DNA of 38,967 nucleotides from the NCBI GenBank assembly GCA_012033595.1, contig JAAUQL010000052.1, forward strand, positions 1 to 38,967, read 5' to 3'. Position 1 is the stretch's first letter, and each line of letters begins with the position of its first letter. The translations under genes were made by a program, and so were the position numbers. Of the stretch, positions 1-9,039 are shown piece by piece. The DNA comes from Cyclobacteriaceae bacterium (GTDB lineage Bacteria; Bacteroidota; Bacteroidia; Cytophagales; Cyclobacteriaceae). The notes beneath the pieces were generated by a model. The model made no database searches, was not told the DNA's origin, and worked only from the letters and a program-made list of their open reading frames with translations.

Positions 1-279
1 ACCGATGCCTGCGAAGTGATGGTGGACGGACAGACCATAGAACTGACCAAAAAGGAATACGAGCTTCTGGTATATTTTATATCCAATCAAAAACAGGGTA
101 GTCACCAAGCAGTCAATTGCTGAGCACCTGTGGGGCGACCAGGCCGATTTTTACGATTCTTTTGACTTTGTGTACCAGCACATCAAAAACCTGCGCAAAA
201 AATAATGAAAGCAGGCGGAGGAGACTACATCAACACCATCTATGGTATGGGCTATAAATTCAGTTTGCAAAACCTATGA
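1..279 (+). CDS. OmpR-family response regulator, C-terminal DNA-binding part (partial, two frameshifts as read)
   Basis: The 5' end lies outside the window. Reading from base 1 gives the start of an OmpR/PhoB winged-helix domain (LTKKEYELLVYFISN), then a premature stop near 121. Moving one frame after the A-run at 89-93 restores the domain (TKQSIAEHLWGD, QHIKNLRKK). A second one-base shift at the A-run 197-202 restores the usual ending (INTIYGMGYKF) and the stop at 277-279. The two shifts compensate (one A too many, one too few), which fits sequencing or assembly error better than decay. The stop overlaps the start of the following kinase as ATGA, so the two are translationally coupled and form a cognate pair. 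The receiver domain is not visible. The target genes are unknown. Confidence 0.85.
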
Positions 280-1546
280 AGCTACTGCTGCAAGTCACCC
301 TTTATTACCTTATCATCACCCTCATCGTTTTTGGGTTTGGCGGCGTAATGACCTATAGAATATTTGAACTGGAAGTACAACGCGAAACCGACCGCTATCT
401 GAAGTCCCGGCTGTGGAGCATACAAAATTCAATCGAAAACGGCGAATCGCCTTATGCTTTCAATTCCGCCAATATCAGCATTAGAGAGGTGGATATGCGG
501 TATCCGGAGAGCAAATACGTATTTAGCGATACCCTGGCCGAGCACCCCAGTCCGCGGATAGATGCGTTGGAACCACACCGCAAACTAACCGTGGTGCGCC
601 GCATACAGGGCAAGAACTACAAAGTGGAAATTTTTGACGTCATATTCGAGCAGGACGATATTCTGGAAGGGGTCTTCCAATCGCAAACGCGCTTGTTCAT
701 CATTTTGGGTGCAGTGCTGGTAATGGCCAGCTTTTTAGTGTCCACCTGGGTTTTCAGGCCATTTAATGTCACCCTTCAGGCCTTGAAAAATTTCAGACTC
801 AATGATCCGCGCGAGGTGATATTGGGCACTACCACCACGCGTGAATTCAAAGAGCTGAATGACATCATCCGTCAAATGGTGGAAAAAAACAAAAATGACT
901 ATAAGAGTTTAAAAGAATTTTCGGAAAATGCCTCGCACGAAATGCAAACCCCGCTGGCCGTGGCCAAAGGCAAAATAGAATTGCTGCTGCAATCTAAAAA
1001 CCTGGATCAGGAGCAGCTTTCACTGATCAATTCGGCTTACAGCTCCATCAACCACCTGTCGAAAATGAGCCGGTCGCTGAGCCTGCTCACCAAAATAGAC
1101 AACAACGAATTTGCCAACCTGCTTAAAATTGACTTTTCGAAAGTGGTATTGAAAGCGGTATTTGATTTTAAGGAACTGATCAGCTTAAACGCTATCGACT
1201 TGCAATATGAGGTGGAGGACAATGTCATGATCGTGGCAGATCCGGTGTTGGCGCAGATATTGGTCACCAATCTGTTTCAAAATGCCATCAGGCACAATAT
1301 AGCCCGCGGACACATCAGGGTAGATTTGCAACCCGCCTTTTTGGAAATCTCCAATAGTGGCAAACCACTCAAAACCGACCCGGAGTCCCTGTTCAAACGC
1401 TTTAAAAAGGATAATCAAAGCGGTGAAACCATCGGTCTGGGTCTTGCCATAGTGAAAAAATATGTGAAGTGAACCGCTTTGCCATCAACTATCGCAACAT
1501 AGATAATATGCACCAGGTCAGGATAGACTTTCATAAAGCCGGATAA
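276..1546 (+). CDS. Membrane sensor histidine kinase, partner of the upstream OmpR regulator
   Basis: An inner-membrane two-component sensor. TM1 spans about residues 7-27. A periplasmic segment follows to about 138, then TM2 (about 139-160), a HAMP-like linker, and a HisKA domain whose phospho-acceptor His is at residue 221 in ASHEMQTPLA. The HATPase domain shows an N-box (NLFQNAIRHN) and a GLGLAIV G2 box. As read the frame stops at 1472 after VKKYVK. Adding one A to the run at 1455-1460 continues it to a stop at 1546 with the ending KAG, giving about 423 aa, so the 3' end is extended here. The start overlaps the regulator's stop. It resembles CusS/BaeS-type kinases, but the periplasmic sensor does not reveal a ligand. 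Confidence 0.88.
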
Positions 1547-1752
1547 ATTCAGAATTCCTTCAAATTTCCAACCTATTTGCTACAGAATTGGCTATTACTT
1601 TAGCCAGGAATACTAGATCGTCTTTGCTGTTCCTTTAAGTATTGTATTGCCAACAGAATAAATGCATAAACCCAATTTGGTCAATAGACAATATTCTAAA
1701 AAATAGTGTGAGGAGGAGAGGATAGGTTATTCATTTCATAATTTCGTGTGTG

Positions 1753-1795
1753 CCGTTTGTTCGGGTGCTTATTCCCGGGCAAACGGTTTTTTTTT
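1753..1795 (+). terminator. Strong intrinsic terminator
   Basis: CCGTTTG (1753-1759) pairs with CAAACGG (1780-1786). The stem continues inward through TTCGGG/CCCGGG with two T-G wobbles, giving about 13 bp around an 8-nt loop, and nine T follow (1787-1795). It lies about 205 bases beyond the kinase stop. The rest of 1547-2002 shows no gene apart from the ppa promoter. Confidence 0.85.
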
Positions 1796-1964
1796 GCGTG
1801 TCGAACAAAGCCTGAACATAAAGTAGGCTGCTGTGTTTGGTGCTTGACAGGATAATTTTAAACGGACTACAGGCGTTTTCAGTCCAAGCTATTATGCCTT
1901 TATTATGCCTCCGCTGCACCGCAAGAAATAAAAAGTATTGCCATGCAGAATGAGGAAATTATCA

Positions 1965-1972
1965 TAAGTTTG
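1965..1972 (+). promoter_or_regulatory. Candidate Bacteroidetes -7 box for ppa
   Basis: TAAGTTTG matches the Bacteroidetes housekeeping -7 consensus TAnnTTTG and would start transcription about 25 bases before the ATG at 2003. A TTG at 1938-1940 is a weak -33 candidate at a slightly long spacing. The call is from motif and position only. Confidence 0.45.
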
Positions 1973-2002
1973 CGCTCAGAACCAATAAATGCGTAAAACA
2001 AA

Positions 2003-2536
2003 ATGAAACATCCCTGGCACGACATCAATCCCGGTGAAAATATACCCGAATATGTAAATGGCATTATAGAAATACCCAAGCAAGAGCGTGCCAAATATGA
2101 GCTCGACAAAAAAAGTGGATTGCTGCGCCTCGATCGAGTGTTATACTCTTCTATGTACTATCCTGCCAACTATGGTTTTATACCGCGCACCTATTGCGAC
2201 GACAAAGATCCCCTGGATATTCTGGTGCTTTCACAGATCACGGTGGTGCCACTATGTATAGTTCCCGCCAAGGTGATAGGAGTGATGCACATGCTAGACC
2301 AGGGAGAAGCTGATGATAAAATCATAGCCGTAGCCGAAAACGACATGAGCGTGATCCACTACAATGATGTGAAGGAATTGCCGGATCATTTCTTTCATGA
2401 AATCAAAAACTTCTTTGAAGATTATAAAAAACTGGAGCACAAGACCTCAGTAGTGGAAGAATTTGGTGGTAAGGATGAAGCATTGAAAATTGTGAACAAG
2501 GCGCTGGATGATTACAAAATCCGGTTTACCAATTAG
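2003..2536 (+). CDS. ppa: Inorganic pyrophosphatase, family I
   Basis: Hydrolyses pyrophosphate to two phosphates in the cytoplasm, pulling biosynthetic reactions forward; it is Mg2+-dependent. At 177 aa it has the usual length for a bacterial family I enzyme. The PPase signature is present as DDKDPLDIL, carrying the paired metal-binding Asp residues, and the second acidic cluster appears as [12 protein letters not shown]. The substrate-binding region [13 protein letters not shown] is intact. The gene stands alone, with a terminator upstream and a TAnnTTTG box about 30 bases before the ATG. The start is supported by a standard N-terminus (MKHPWHDI). No frameshift is seen. Confidence 0.97.
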   Translation: MKHPWHDINPGENIPEYVNGIIEIPKQERAKYELDKKSGLLRLDRVLYSSMYYPANYGFIPRTYCDDKDPLDILVLSQITVVPLCIVPAKVIGVMHMLDQGEADDKIIAVAENDMSVIHYNDVKELPDHFFHEIKNFFEDYKKLEHKTSVVEEFGGKDEALKIVNKALDDYKIRFTN

Positions 2537-2806
2537 GCAAAAGCCATAGCTTGGGATCAGCGCAAACTAGCCGGATACCACCCCGGTCAGGTTTTTCATT
2601 TGAGCGTGTAGCCCATATCTCCCCAACCGGGCGCGCTTTATTAGTATTTTCATAACATCATGAGGTAGCCATACATGCTATAGCCACCCCCGCGGACTTG
2701 CGCTCAGCGAAATTCGACGGCTAATCTGCGTATTTGTAGCTGCTGGTTCAAACATCTGTCAATTGATTGCTGTTATTGCGATGTTGGTTCAACAAATATT
2801 TTTTCA

Positions 2807-3510
2807 ATGGAAAAATACTACTATCTGCTCATCAATATTTTCACAATCTTTTTTCCGCTTATCAGCAGCTTCGAGCACCGATTGCGCTTTTTCTCCAGAT
2901 GGAAAGGCCTTTTTTTGAGCATCGGCATTACGGCTGCCTTTTTCATCATTTGGGATGTGGCCTTTACCAGCATGGGCATTTGGGGCTTCAATCCACGCTA
3001 CCTCACGGGCATCGAAATCATTAACCTGCCCCTGGAAGAATGGATGTTTTTCATCACCATTCCTTATGCTTGTATTTTTATCTACGAATCGCTTAATTAT
3101 TTCATCCGCAAAGACCTGTTGGGCAACGGAGCCTATCCGCTGACATACGGGCTGATTGTATGTTTAGCGGTGCTTGGTTTTTTCATATCGACAAGTGGTA
3201 CACAGGCTTCACTGCCTTGTTGACGGCTCTTTTTCTGCTTTATCTGGTTTTGGTGGTCAGGCCGGCATATCTGGGCAGGTTTTATTTGGGCTATATGGTG
3301 TCATTTATTCCTTTTATGCTTGTGAATGGTTTATTGACTGGTAGTTGGATTCCAGAAGAAATTGTATGGTACAACAATGCCGAAAACCTGTCTGTCCGCT
3401 TGCTCACCATCCCCGTTGAGGACAGCATTTATATGTTGCTCTTACTTATAATGAACATCAGCATCTATGAATGGTGGAAAAAGAAGCACAATGCCAATGT
3501 GTTGCGATAG
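2807..3510 (+). CDS. crtYcd: Lycopene cyclase, CrtYcd type (frameshifted as read)
   Basis: A membrane carotenoid cyclase that would form beta-ionone rings on lycopene. Two overlapping frames together give one protein of about 234 aa. The first half has ISSFEHRLRFF, WDVAFTSMGIWGFNP and LPLEEWMFFITIPYACIF. The second has a matching repeat, VNGLLTGSWI, NNAENLSVR and TIPVEDSIYMLLL. Conserved PxE(E/D) motifs in both halves are typical of the fused CrtYc-CrtYd family. The frame breaks at the six-T run 3178-3183; a seventh T gives a continuous reading (LGFFHIDKWYTG). Several transmembrane helices are obvious. No other carotenoid gene is in the window. The 270 bases before it hold no recognisable gene. 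Confidence 0.88.
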
Positions 3511-3540
3511 TGGCGCAAACGGGGTGTAATCAGGTGTGGG

Positions 3541-3559
3541 CATGGGCATCTAGCCCATG
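3541..3559 (+). terminator. Perfect 7-bp hairpin after crtYcd (possible weak terminator)
   Basis: CATGGGC and GCCCATG flank a 5-nt ATCTA loop about 30 bases after the cyclase stop. No T-run follows, so an intrinsic terminator is doubtful. It lies in the gap between convergent crtYcd and mlaD. Confidence 0.25.
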
Positions 3560-3663
3560 GTAGATGGACGGGGGCAGCTTTTCGCGGAGTTCACCTGCTT
3601 TCACTTTCATTGCTATTCAGGCAAACCCCGCGTTTACCAGGTCCGGACTCCGGAGCGGCGTTA

Positions 3664-4637
3664 TTAGTCGTCGTAATCCCCCGCATCTACAAATTCTTTG
3701 TTACTGGCTTTGTGCTTGTCTTTTTTCTTATTGAACAGGTTCAATATCCAGCTATCGTTTACCAACTCAATGGTTTCCTCCAGTTCGCTGGTGCGTTCTT
3801 TGGCATTGGCAATGGTTTCACTTAGGTCTCGTGCCATAATGCTGTCATTCACCAGTCGGCTCATGGTTCCGTTGCCACTGTTCATTTTGTCTGCAAAGTT
3901 GCCCATTTCGGAGGCAACCAGGCTGATGCTTGCCGTGGCGCTCGAAAGCGAATCCATTATTTCGCGCATATTGTCTGCCATGGTTTTGTCATTGATCAAC
4001 TGGCTGATGAGTCCATCCCCGTTGTTGATATCGTCCGACACGGATTTCATATCCTTCACGATGGCATTGGCATTGATCATCATTCATCAAAGCCCTCGCT
4101 GGTGTTTTTGTCAAATAGCAGTCTGCCCACCAGGCCTTCTCCCGCATTTATCCTGTTGGTGATTTTGGTAAGGTTTTCGGTAATATGCTCCAGGTTTTTG
4201 CTGTTGTTGAGCAGGCTGGTCATTACTTTTTCTATTCCTACCGGTTCCTGGGAGGCTATTTCGTCTCCATCTTCTACAGGTTTCGCTACCTTTTTGCCTG
4301 GCACGATATTCACCAGCTTATTGCCCATCAGCCCATCGGAGCTAATTTCGGCTGTAGCATTTTTGAATATATACTGGGCGTGCTTTTCACTTATTTTAAG
4401 GGAAACAAAAACGCTGGTATCGTCCACAATGGAGACGTCTTCTACCGATCCGATGGTGATGCCGACATAGCGCACGGTGCTGCCCTCCTGCAGACCAAGG
4501 GCATTTTTGAAATAGGTTTTGAGTACGATATTGCTTTCGAACAGGTTTTGCCGCGCTCCAATGATGAATAGTGCTACAATCAACACGAGCAAACTGCCTG
4601 TAAAGAATATTCCGAGTTTTAAATTTCTATTTTTCAT
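3664..4637 (-). CDS. mlaD: MlaD/MCE-family lipid-binding protein (frameshifted as read)
   Basis: Substrate-binding component of an Mla-type phospholipid transporter, anchored in the inner membrane and facing the periplasm. From ATG at 4637 there is one TM helix (LGIFFTGSLLVLIVALFIIG), then an MCE domain (ALGLQEGSTVRYVGITIGSV; SSDGLMGNKLVNIVPG), then a long helical tail rich in S, N and D. The frame stops near 4080 after EGFDE and resumes one frame over at about 4088 as MMINANAIVKDMKS, so one base is missing and the intact protein would be about 324 aa. A longer upstream start (4700) would overlap mlaF; 4637 leaves a 22-base gap. It is the last gene of the operon mlaE-mlaF-mlaD. Confidence 0.88.
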
Positions 4638-4659
4638 AAACTTAATAATTACTTCCTTT

Positions 4660-5451
4660 TTATTCTCCTTTGAAATACGCCCTGATTTTCTTGTCATCAT
4701 TGGTGCTTACCTCACCGGCATCGCCATCGATCAGCACCCCGCCATCGTCCAGTATCATGATGCGGTCAGCGGTTTTTTCTACGCAGGCTATATCGTGGGT
4801 AATGATGATGGACGATATTTCATATTTCTCGCGCATCTCCAGCATCAATTCACTGATTTCGTTGGAGGTAATGATGTCGAGCCCGGTGGTGGGTTCGTCA
4901 TAGAGCATGATTTTTGGCTTCATGATGAGGGTTCGGGCCAGTGCAATCCTCTTTTTCATACCTCCCGATAGTTCCGCGGGCATCTTTCTTTTGGTATTGA
5001 TCAAACCAACATTTTCGAGCACCTCATCCACCAGATCATTTATTTCTGCTTCGCTATGTTTTTTTTCAGGATTTCGCCTGAGCGAAAATTTCAGGTTGCG
5101 TTCTACCGTCATCGAATCGTACAGGGCACCTCCCTGAAACAAGTAGCCCACATCCCACCTCAACTTCTCCATTTCTTCTTTAGCGATATTCATCAGGTCA
5201 TAACCCAGCACTTCCAGCTCGCCACCATCAGGCGCCAGCAGACCTACCAGGCACTTGATCAATACTGATTTTCCTGTTCCTGATTTGCCCATAATGGCCA
5301 GGTTCTCTTTTTGAGACAGGTCAAAGCTCACGTCTTTGATCACCGCTTTCTCTCCAAATGATTTTTTGAGATGGCGGGCCTTTACCACCTTTTCATCATT
5401 TCGTTTTTCCTCCGTGCCCTGTGCCGATTGTTCAATCATTTCATCCATCAT
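4660..5451 (-). CDS. mlaF: MlaF-like ABC transporter ATPase
   Basis: Cytoplasmic ATPase powering the MlaE permease in lipid movement between inner and outer membrane. Visible motifs are Walker A GKSGTGKS, the Q-loop LFQGGALYDSMT (near-identical in Mla/MCE systems), the variant signature LSGGMKKR, Walker B MLYDEPTTGLD, and the H-loop IITHD. The tandem ATG at 5446-5451 is chosen as the start (protein about 263 aa, the family's length), 19 bases beyond the mlaE stop. A start at 5511 would add a Trp-rich non-family leader overlapping mlaE. The N-terminus (MMDEMIEQSAQGTEEKRNDE) is a short charged extension before the ABC domain. Confidence 0.95.
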   Translation of the reverse strand: MMDEMIEQSAQGTEEKRNDEKVVKARHLKKSFGEKAVIKDVSFDLSQKENLAIMGKSGTGKSVLIKCLVGLLAPDGGELEVLGYDLMNIAKEEMEKLRWDVGYLFQGGALYDSMTVERNLKFSLRRNPEKKHSEAEINDLVDEVLENVGLINTKRKMPAELSGGMKKRIALARTLIMKPKIMLYDEPTTGLDIITSNEISELMLEMREKYEISSIIITHDIACVEKTADRIMILDDGGVLIDGDAGEVSTNDDKKIRAYFKGE

Positions 5452-5470
5452 ATTGCTGTGTTTGATTTGT

Positions 5471-6259
5471 TTATAAATAAAAAGATTGAATCTGCACCAC
5501 CACCAGGTCAATGATGAAAATGATAAAGGAAGATATCACCACTGAGGTATTGGCCGCATAGCCGACACCCTGGGTGCCATTTTCGGCATAGAAGCCCTGA
5601 TAGCACGACACCATGCCTATGGCAAATCCGAAAAATGCGGATTTGATCAATGAGGGTATAAAATCGGTAAAGGTAATGGCAGACATCGCCTGGTTAAAGA
5701 AAAAGTTAAGCGTGACATCTTCTTTGCTTTGAAAAGCAAAAAACGAACCGCCCATGGCCAGGGCATCTGCATAGAGCACCAGCAGTGGCACAGCGATGGT
5801 AGTGGCCGAAACACGCGTCACGATCAGAAAATTCATGGGCTTGGTGCCAGACACCGTCATGGCGTCGATTTGCTCGGTCACCTTCATGGAGCCAAGCTCG
5901 GCACCAATACCCGAGCCGACCTTGCCCGCAAAAATCAAAGCGGTGATGAGCGGGCCTATTTCCCTCACCACCGAAATCGAGATCATGGTGGGAATCCACG
6001 ATTCTGTGCCCAAAGATGCCATGGTAGGATACGACTGCATGGTAAAGACCATACCGACGATAAAACTGGTGATGCCAATGAGTAAAAGGGATTTGTACCC
6101 GAGCAGGTATATTTGCTTAAAGAGTTCCCTGCCCTCGAAGGGGGGCGAAAAAAACATCCGCAAAAACCTCAGCGAAAAGTTTACGATCTTTCCGATTTTC
6201 TCGAAAAAATCCCTGAGTTGATTTAAAATCAAACGCTGCAACTTTGTTTCTTTTTCCAT
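5471..6259 (-). CDS. mlaE: MlaE-like ABC transporter permease
   Basis: Inner-membrane permease of the MCE/Mla lipid transporter, 262 aa and intact. The family block is clear (VVREIGPLITALIFAGKVGS, GAELGSMKVTEQIDAM), with five or so hydrophobic helices and an amphipathic N-terminus. It is the first gene of mlaE-mlaF-mlaD and probably sets outer-membrane lipid asymmetry. The substrate direction cannot be told from sequence. An 18-bp perfect palindrome lies 18 bases upstream of its ATG. Confidence 0.95.
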   Translation of the reverse strand: MEKETKLQRLILNQLRDFFEKIGKIVNFSLRFLRMFFSPPFEGRELFKQIYLLGYKSLLLIGITSFIVGMVFTMQSYPTMASLGTESWIPTMISISVVREIGPLITALIFAGKVGSGIGAELGSMKVTEQIDAMTVSGTKPMNFLIVTRVSATTIAVPLLVLYADALAMGGSFFAFQSKEDVTLNFFFNQAMSAITFTDFIPSLIKSAFFGFAIGMVSCYQGFYAENGTQGVGYAANTSVVISSFIIFIIDLVVVQIQSFYL

Positions 6260-6276
6260 ATATGAGAATCATTAAT

Positions 6277-6294
6277 TGTGGAATTAATTCCACA
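6277..6294. promoter_or_regulatory. Perfect 18-bp palindrome upstream of the mla operon
   Basis: TGTGGAATTAATTCCACA is its own reverse complement and ends 18 bases upstream of the mlaE start codon, where a repressor or activator could bind. Related half-sites (TGTGGAATA) lie in two other intergenic regions, near 26020 and 37720. Function is inferred from symmetry and position. Confidence 0.5.
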
Positions 6295-6628
6295 TAAATA
6301 GGGCGTACTTTTCGCGCTAAATCCTTTAAAACAGTGAATAATGGAACTTTTATGAATTTGGAAGGCTAAAGTCAGCCCTTAGTAGGGTAGAAGTTCAAGA
6401 AATATGCCATGGCCCACAGGCAGGTGCGCCATCCACCGCCGGCAAAGTATGGAGCGATGACATGGTACCTTCTTAATTCTATGTAAAATAGCCAGAAGGT
6501 GAAAGCTGCAAAATGTTGTATAAGTAAGGGCTGCCGCGGGCATAGGGCACTTCATGCCTGTGACAGACTTTTCAGGAATATTATGAGGCAATATCGCGCT
6601 GGCAAGTGGGGTTTTAATGCCATGCCAC
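6295..6628. other. Intergenic stretch without a supported gene
   Basis: Upstream of the mla operon and downstream of the kinase ending at 6629. A 70-codon minus-strand frame (6379-6591) has Cys/His/Pro-rich, non-family composition. No terminator with a T-run is seen. Confidence 0.5.
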
Positions 6629-7355
6629 TCAGGCCACTACTTCCATAATATGTTGCTGTGGTAGCGACAGGGTGAATATAGTTCCGCTTCCTTCGGTGCT
6701 CGCCACTTCGATGCTGCCTCCGAGGCTATTGAGATTTTGTTTTACCAGATACAATCCAAAGCCATGTCCCGAACCGTGCTCGCCCGACTGGAAATTCTTA
6801 TCAAAAATACGATACTGATCTTCTTTTTGATACCCTTCCATTGTCGGCTATTTTTATGATAACGGTACGGCCATGCTGCGATACGGTGACGATCACAAAA
6901 TTATAATCGTTGTCATACTTGCGGTATTTAATGGCATTTTCGATCAGGTTTTGCATGACGGATTGCAGCTTGGTCGCACAGCCGAAATAGGTCACATCAT
7001 TCTGAATATTGAAAATAAACTTGGTGCCTTCGTAGCCATTGACATAGGCAAGGGTAGATTTGATATTTTCCAATATTAGGTTGAAATCGATAAGCACAGC
7101 TTCTGTCTTTGCAGACCCGGCCGCGGTCAATATTTCATTGGCCTTAGTTTTCATTTGAAGACTCGTTTGCAATGCCAGAGAAACGACCTGATGTATCTCC
7201 TCCAAATTATTGGAATTTTTGGCGATCTGTAGCAATCCTGACAGTTGATTGATGGGCGATTTGAAATCGTGCACCAGCATATAAAAATCATTGAGCAGTT
7301 CATTGTCATTGCCGAAACCAAAGGTTTCTGGCAATTTTGTAGTCTGTGTCATCAT
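6629..7355 (-). CDS. Small soluble histidine kinase (frameshifted as read)
   Basis: A cytoplasmic kinase of about 240 aa with no TM helix and no recognisable sensor domain. HisKA comes first (MLVHDFKSPINQLSGLL, acceptor His in VHDFKSP), then HATPase with N-box NLIENAIKYRKY, G1 region IADNG, and G2 GSGHGFGLYLVKQ. The frame leaves the HATPase track at about 6840, just after ADNG, and resumes as GYQKEDQYRIFDKNF. One base too many or two too few at this point restores the protein. It is the last gene of the minus-strand signalling block. With no input domain it may be driven by a partner protein or act as a phosphatase. No cognate regulator is fused to it. Confidence 0.82.
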
Positions 7356-7493
7356 CGTTCAAAAATGTTTGCATCAGGCTACCAAAAACCCATCCAACTA
7401 CGGTTTTAATCAAATTTGGCCGTATTGACCATCCTGCTGACTTGTTTTTATGGGCAAACACATCCTCAATGAGGAAAAATGTACTCGTGGATT

Positions 7494-8951
7494 TTATTGC
7501 CCCCTGGGCAATACCATGCTTACACGCGTGCCTTTGCCCGGTTGGCTCGACACCTCAATATTGCCACCATGACTATGCAGTATGTTTTGCGCCGAGGTCA
7601 GCCCCAGGCCCATGCCACTTTGCTTGGAGGTATAAAATGGATCAAACAGCATGGAAATATTTTCGGGCGATATGCCGGAGCCATTGTCGCGAATGTTTAC
7701 CTGAATATGCTTTTTGTCAGACGTAATCTCCACCTCCAGGATACCATCATTGTCTTGCACAGCCTCTATGGCATTGGTCATTACATTGATAAAGGCTATT
7801 TTAATGAGCTCGGCATCTGCCAACAAACCCATCTGATCCTGCTGGAACTTTCTATGTAATTTTGTGCCTTTCAGTTGTATCCGATCAGTGATCAGCTTTA
7901 TGGCATTTTCCATAATGTCACGCACATCATGTAGCTCTTTTTGAAGTTCTTTGGGCTTAGAGGAATTGAGCATATCGGTGATCAGTTGGCCTATTCTGGT
8001 CGAATTGCGCAATATCACATCCATGTAATACAGGGCATCTTCATTGTCGTCGGCAATTTCCACCTTTAGCTGGTCGAGCGCCAGACGCAAATTGGTGAGC
8101 GGGTTGCGTACCTCATGGGCTATGCTGCGGGCCATCTTGCCGGTCATGGTCAATTTTTCGGCCATCAAAAGCTGTTGCTCCGAGCGCTTGCGCAGTGTAA
8201 GGTCATGAATGAAGCTCTGATAACCGATGGGCTCGTCCAGGTGATTGGTGCGCACTATGGTGGATATCTGACAACAAATGCGGCTGCCGTTGTAGTTGAG
8301 CATGTCGGTTTCAAATTCTTTTACCTGACCATCATCTTGCAGATAGCCCAAATACCTTTTCCATTCTTTGGTTTCTGCAAAGAGTTTAGAAATATGGATG
8401 CCATCCAACGCTTCGAAGGGTATCTTGACCAGGCGGCTAAAGGAGGGATTAAAATCAATGAGCTTATGCTCAAGGTTGGTGATAAAGATGCTGTCGAGCG
8501 ATCGCTCAAAGAGCTGTCTGTATTTGGTCTCACTTTGTTTTAGGAGCAATAGCGCCTCTCTGTTGTTGAGCGCATATCTGATGGTTCGCTCCAGTAGCAA
8601 AGAAGACATTTCGCCTTTGACGAGGTAATCTACGGCCCCGACTTTCATGGCTTGCATATCTATGTTCTTGTCTCCCTGCCCCGTAAGCAAAATGAGTGGA
8701 ATGTTGATCCCCTCTGCGATTGCCGATTTGATGAGCTCTATGCCGTTGCGGTCGCCAAGCCTGAAATCGGTAAAGCATATATCAAATTTCTCATCCAAGA
8801 GACGTTGCAGGCCATGGTCGTAGCTCAGCTCCCAGTGCAATTCATAGTTGGATTGTTCGATATTTTCCAGGTTGTCGCGCGTGATGATATAGTCATCTTC
8901 ATCGTCATCGATCAATAAAATCTTCACGGTTTTGGTATAAATGGACATCAA
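7494..8951 (-). CDS. Receiver-PAS-histidine kinase
   Basis: A 485-aa soluble signalling protein with an N-terminal receiver (residues 10-130; acidic pocket IDDDEDD, phospho-acceptor Asp62 in FTDFRLGDRNG, Lys in LVKGE). A PAS domain follows (about 140-260), then NtrB-like HisKA (acceptor His279 in IAHEVRNPLTNLR) and HATPase (N-box NVMTNAIEAV; DNGSGI; GMGLGLTSAQ). A receiver at the N-terminus of a kinase suggests that it takes phosphate from another kinase and adjusts its own activity, as in a phosphorelay. It lies 138 bases upstream of the small kinase and 88 bases downstream of the membrane kinase. Intact. Confidence 0.93.
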   Translation of the reverse strand: MMSIYTKTVKILLIDDDEDDYIITRDNLENIEQSNYELHWELSYDHGLQRLLDEKFDICFTDFRLGDRNGIELIKSAIAEGINIPLILLTGQGDKNIDMQAMKVGAVDYLVKGEMSSLLLERTIRYALNNREALLLLKQSETKYRQLFERSLDSIFITNLEHKLIDFNPSFSRLVKIPFEALDGIHISKLFAETKEWKRYLGYLQDDGQVKEFETDMLNYNGSRICCQISTIVRTNHLDEPIGYQSFIHDLTLRKRSEQQLLMAEKLTMTGKMARSIAHEVRNPLTNLRLALDQLKVEIADDNEDALYYMDVILRNSTRIGQLITDMLNSSKPKELQKELHDVRDIMENAIKLITDRIQLKGTKLHRKFQQDQMGLLADAELIKIAFINVMTNAIEAVQDNDGILEVEITSDKKHIQVNIRDNGSGISPENISMLFDPFYTSKQSGMGLGLTSAQNILHSHGGNIEVSSQPGKGTRVSMVLPRGQ

Positions 8952-9039
8952 TGTAGCATAAATTTAGGATGTACGATCGCAGGTTGTAATTTTCATATAA
9001 TTAGCTCATTTTGCTCTTGCAAAATCAACACAATATTTG

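Noticed and set aside
3642-3654. Doubled palindrome TCCGGA-C-TCCGGA as a regulatory site
   Set aside because: It is at the 3' end of the mla operon next to a convergent gene and similar only by form to 37661-37673; chance is likely.
6379-6591. 70-codon minus-strand ORF after the mla upstream region
   Set aside because: C/H/P-rich, with no family match and no conserved motif; likely chance.
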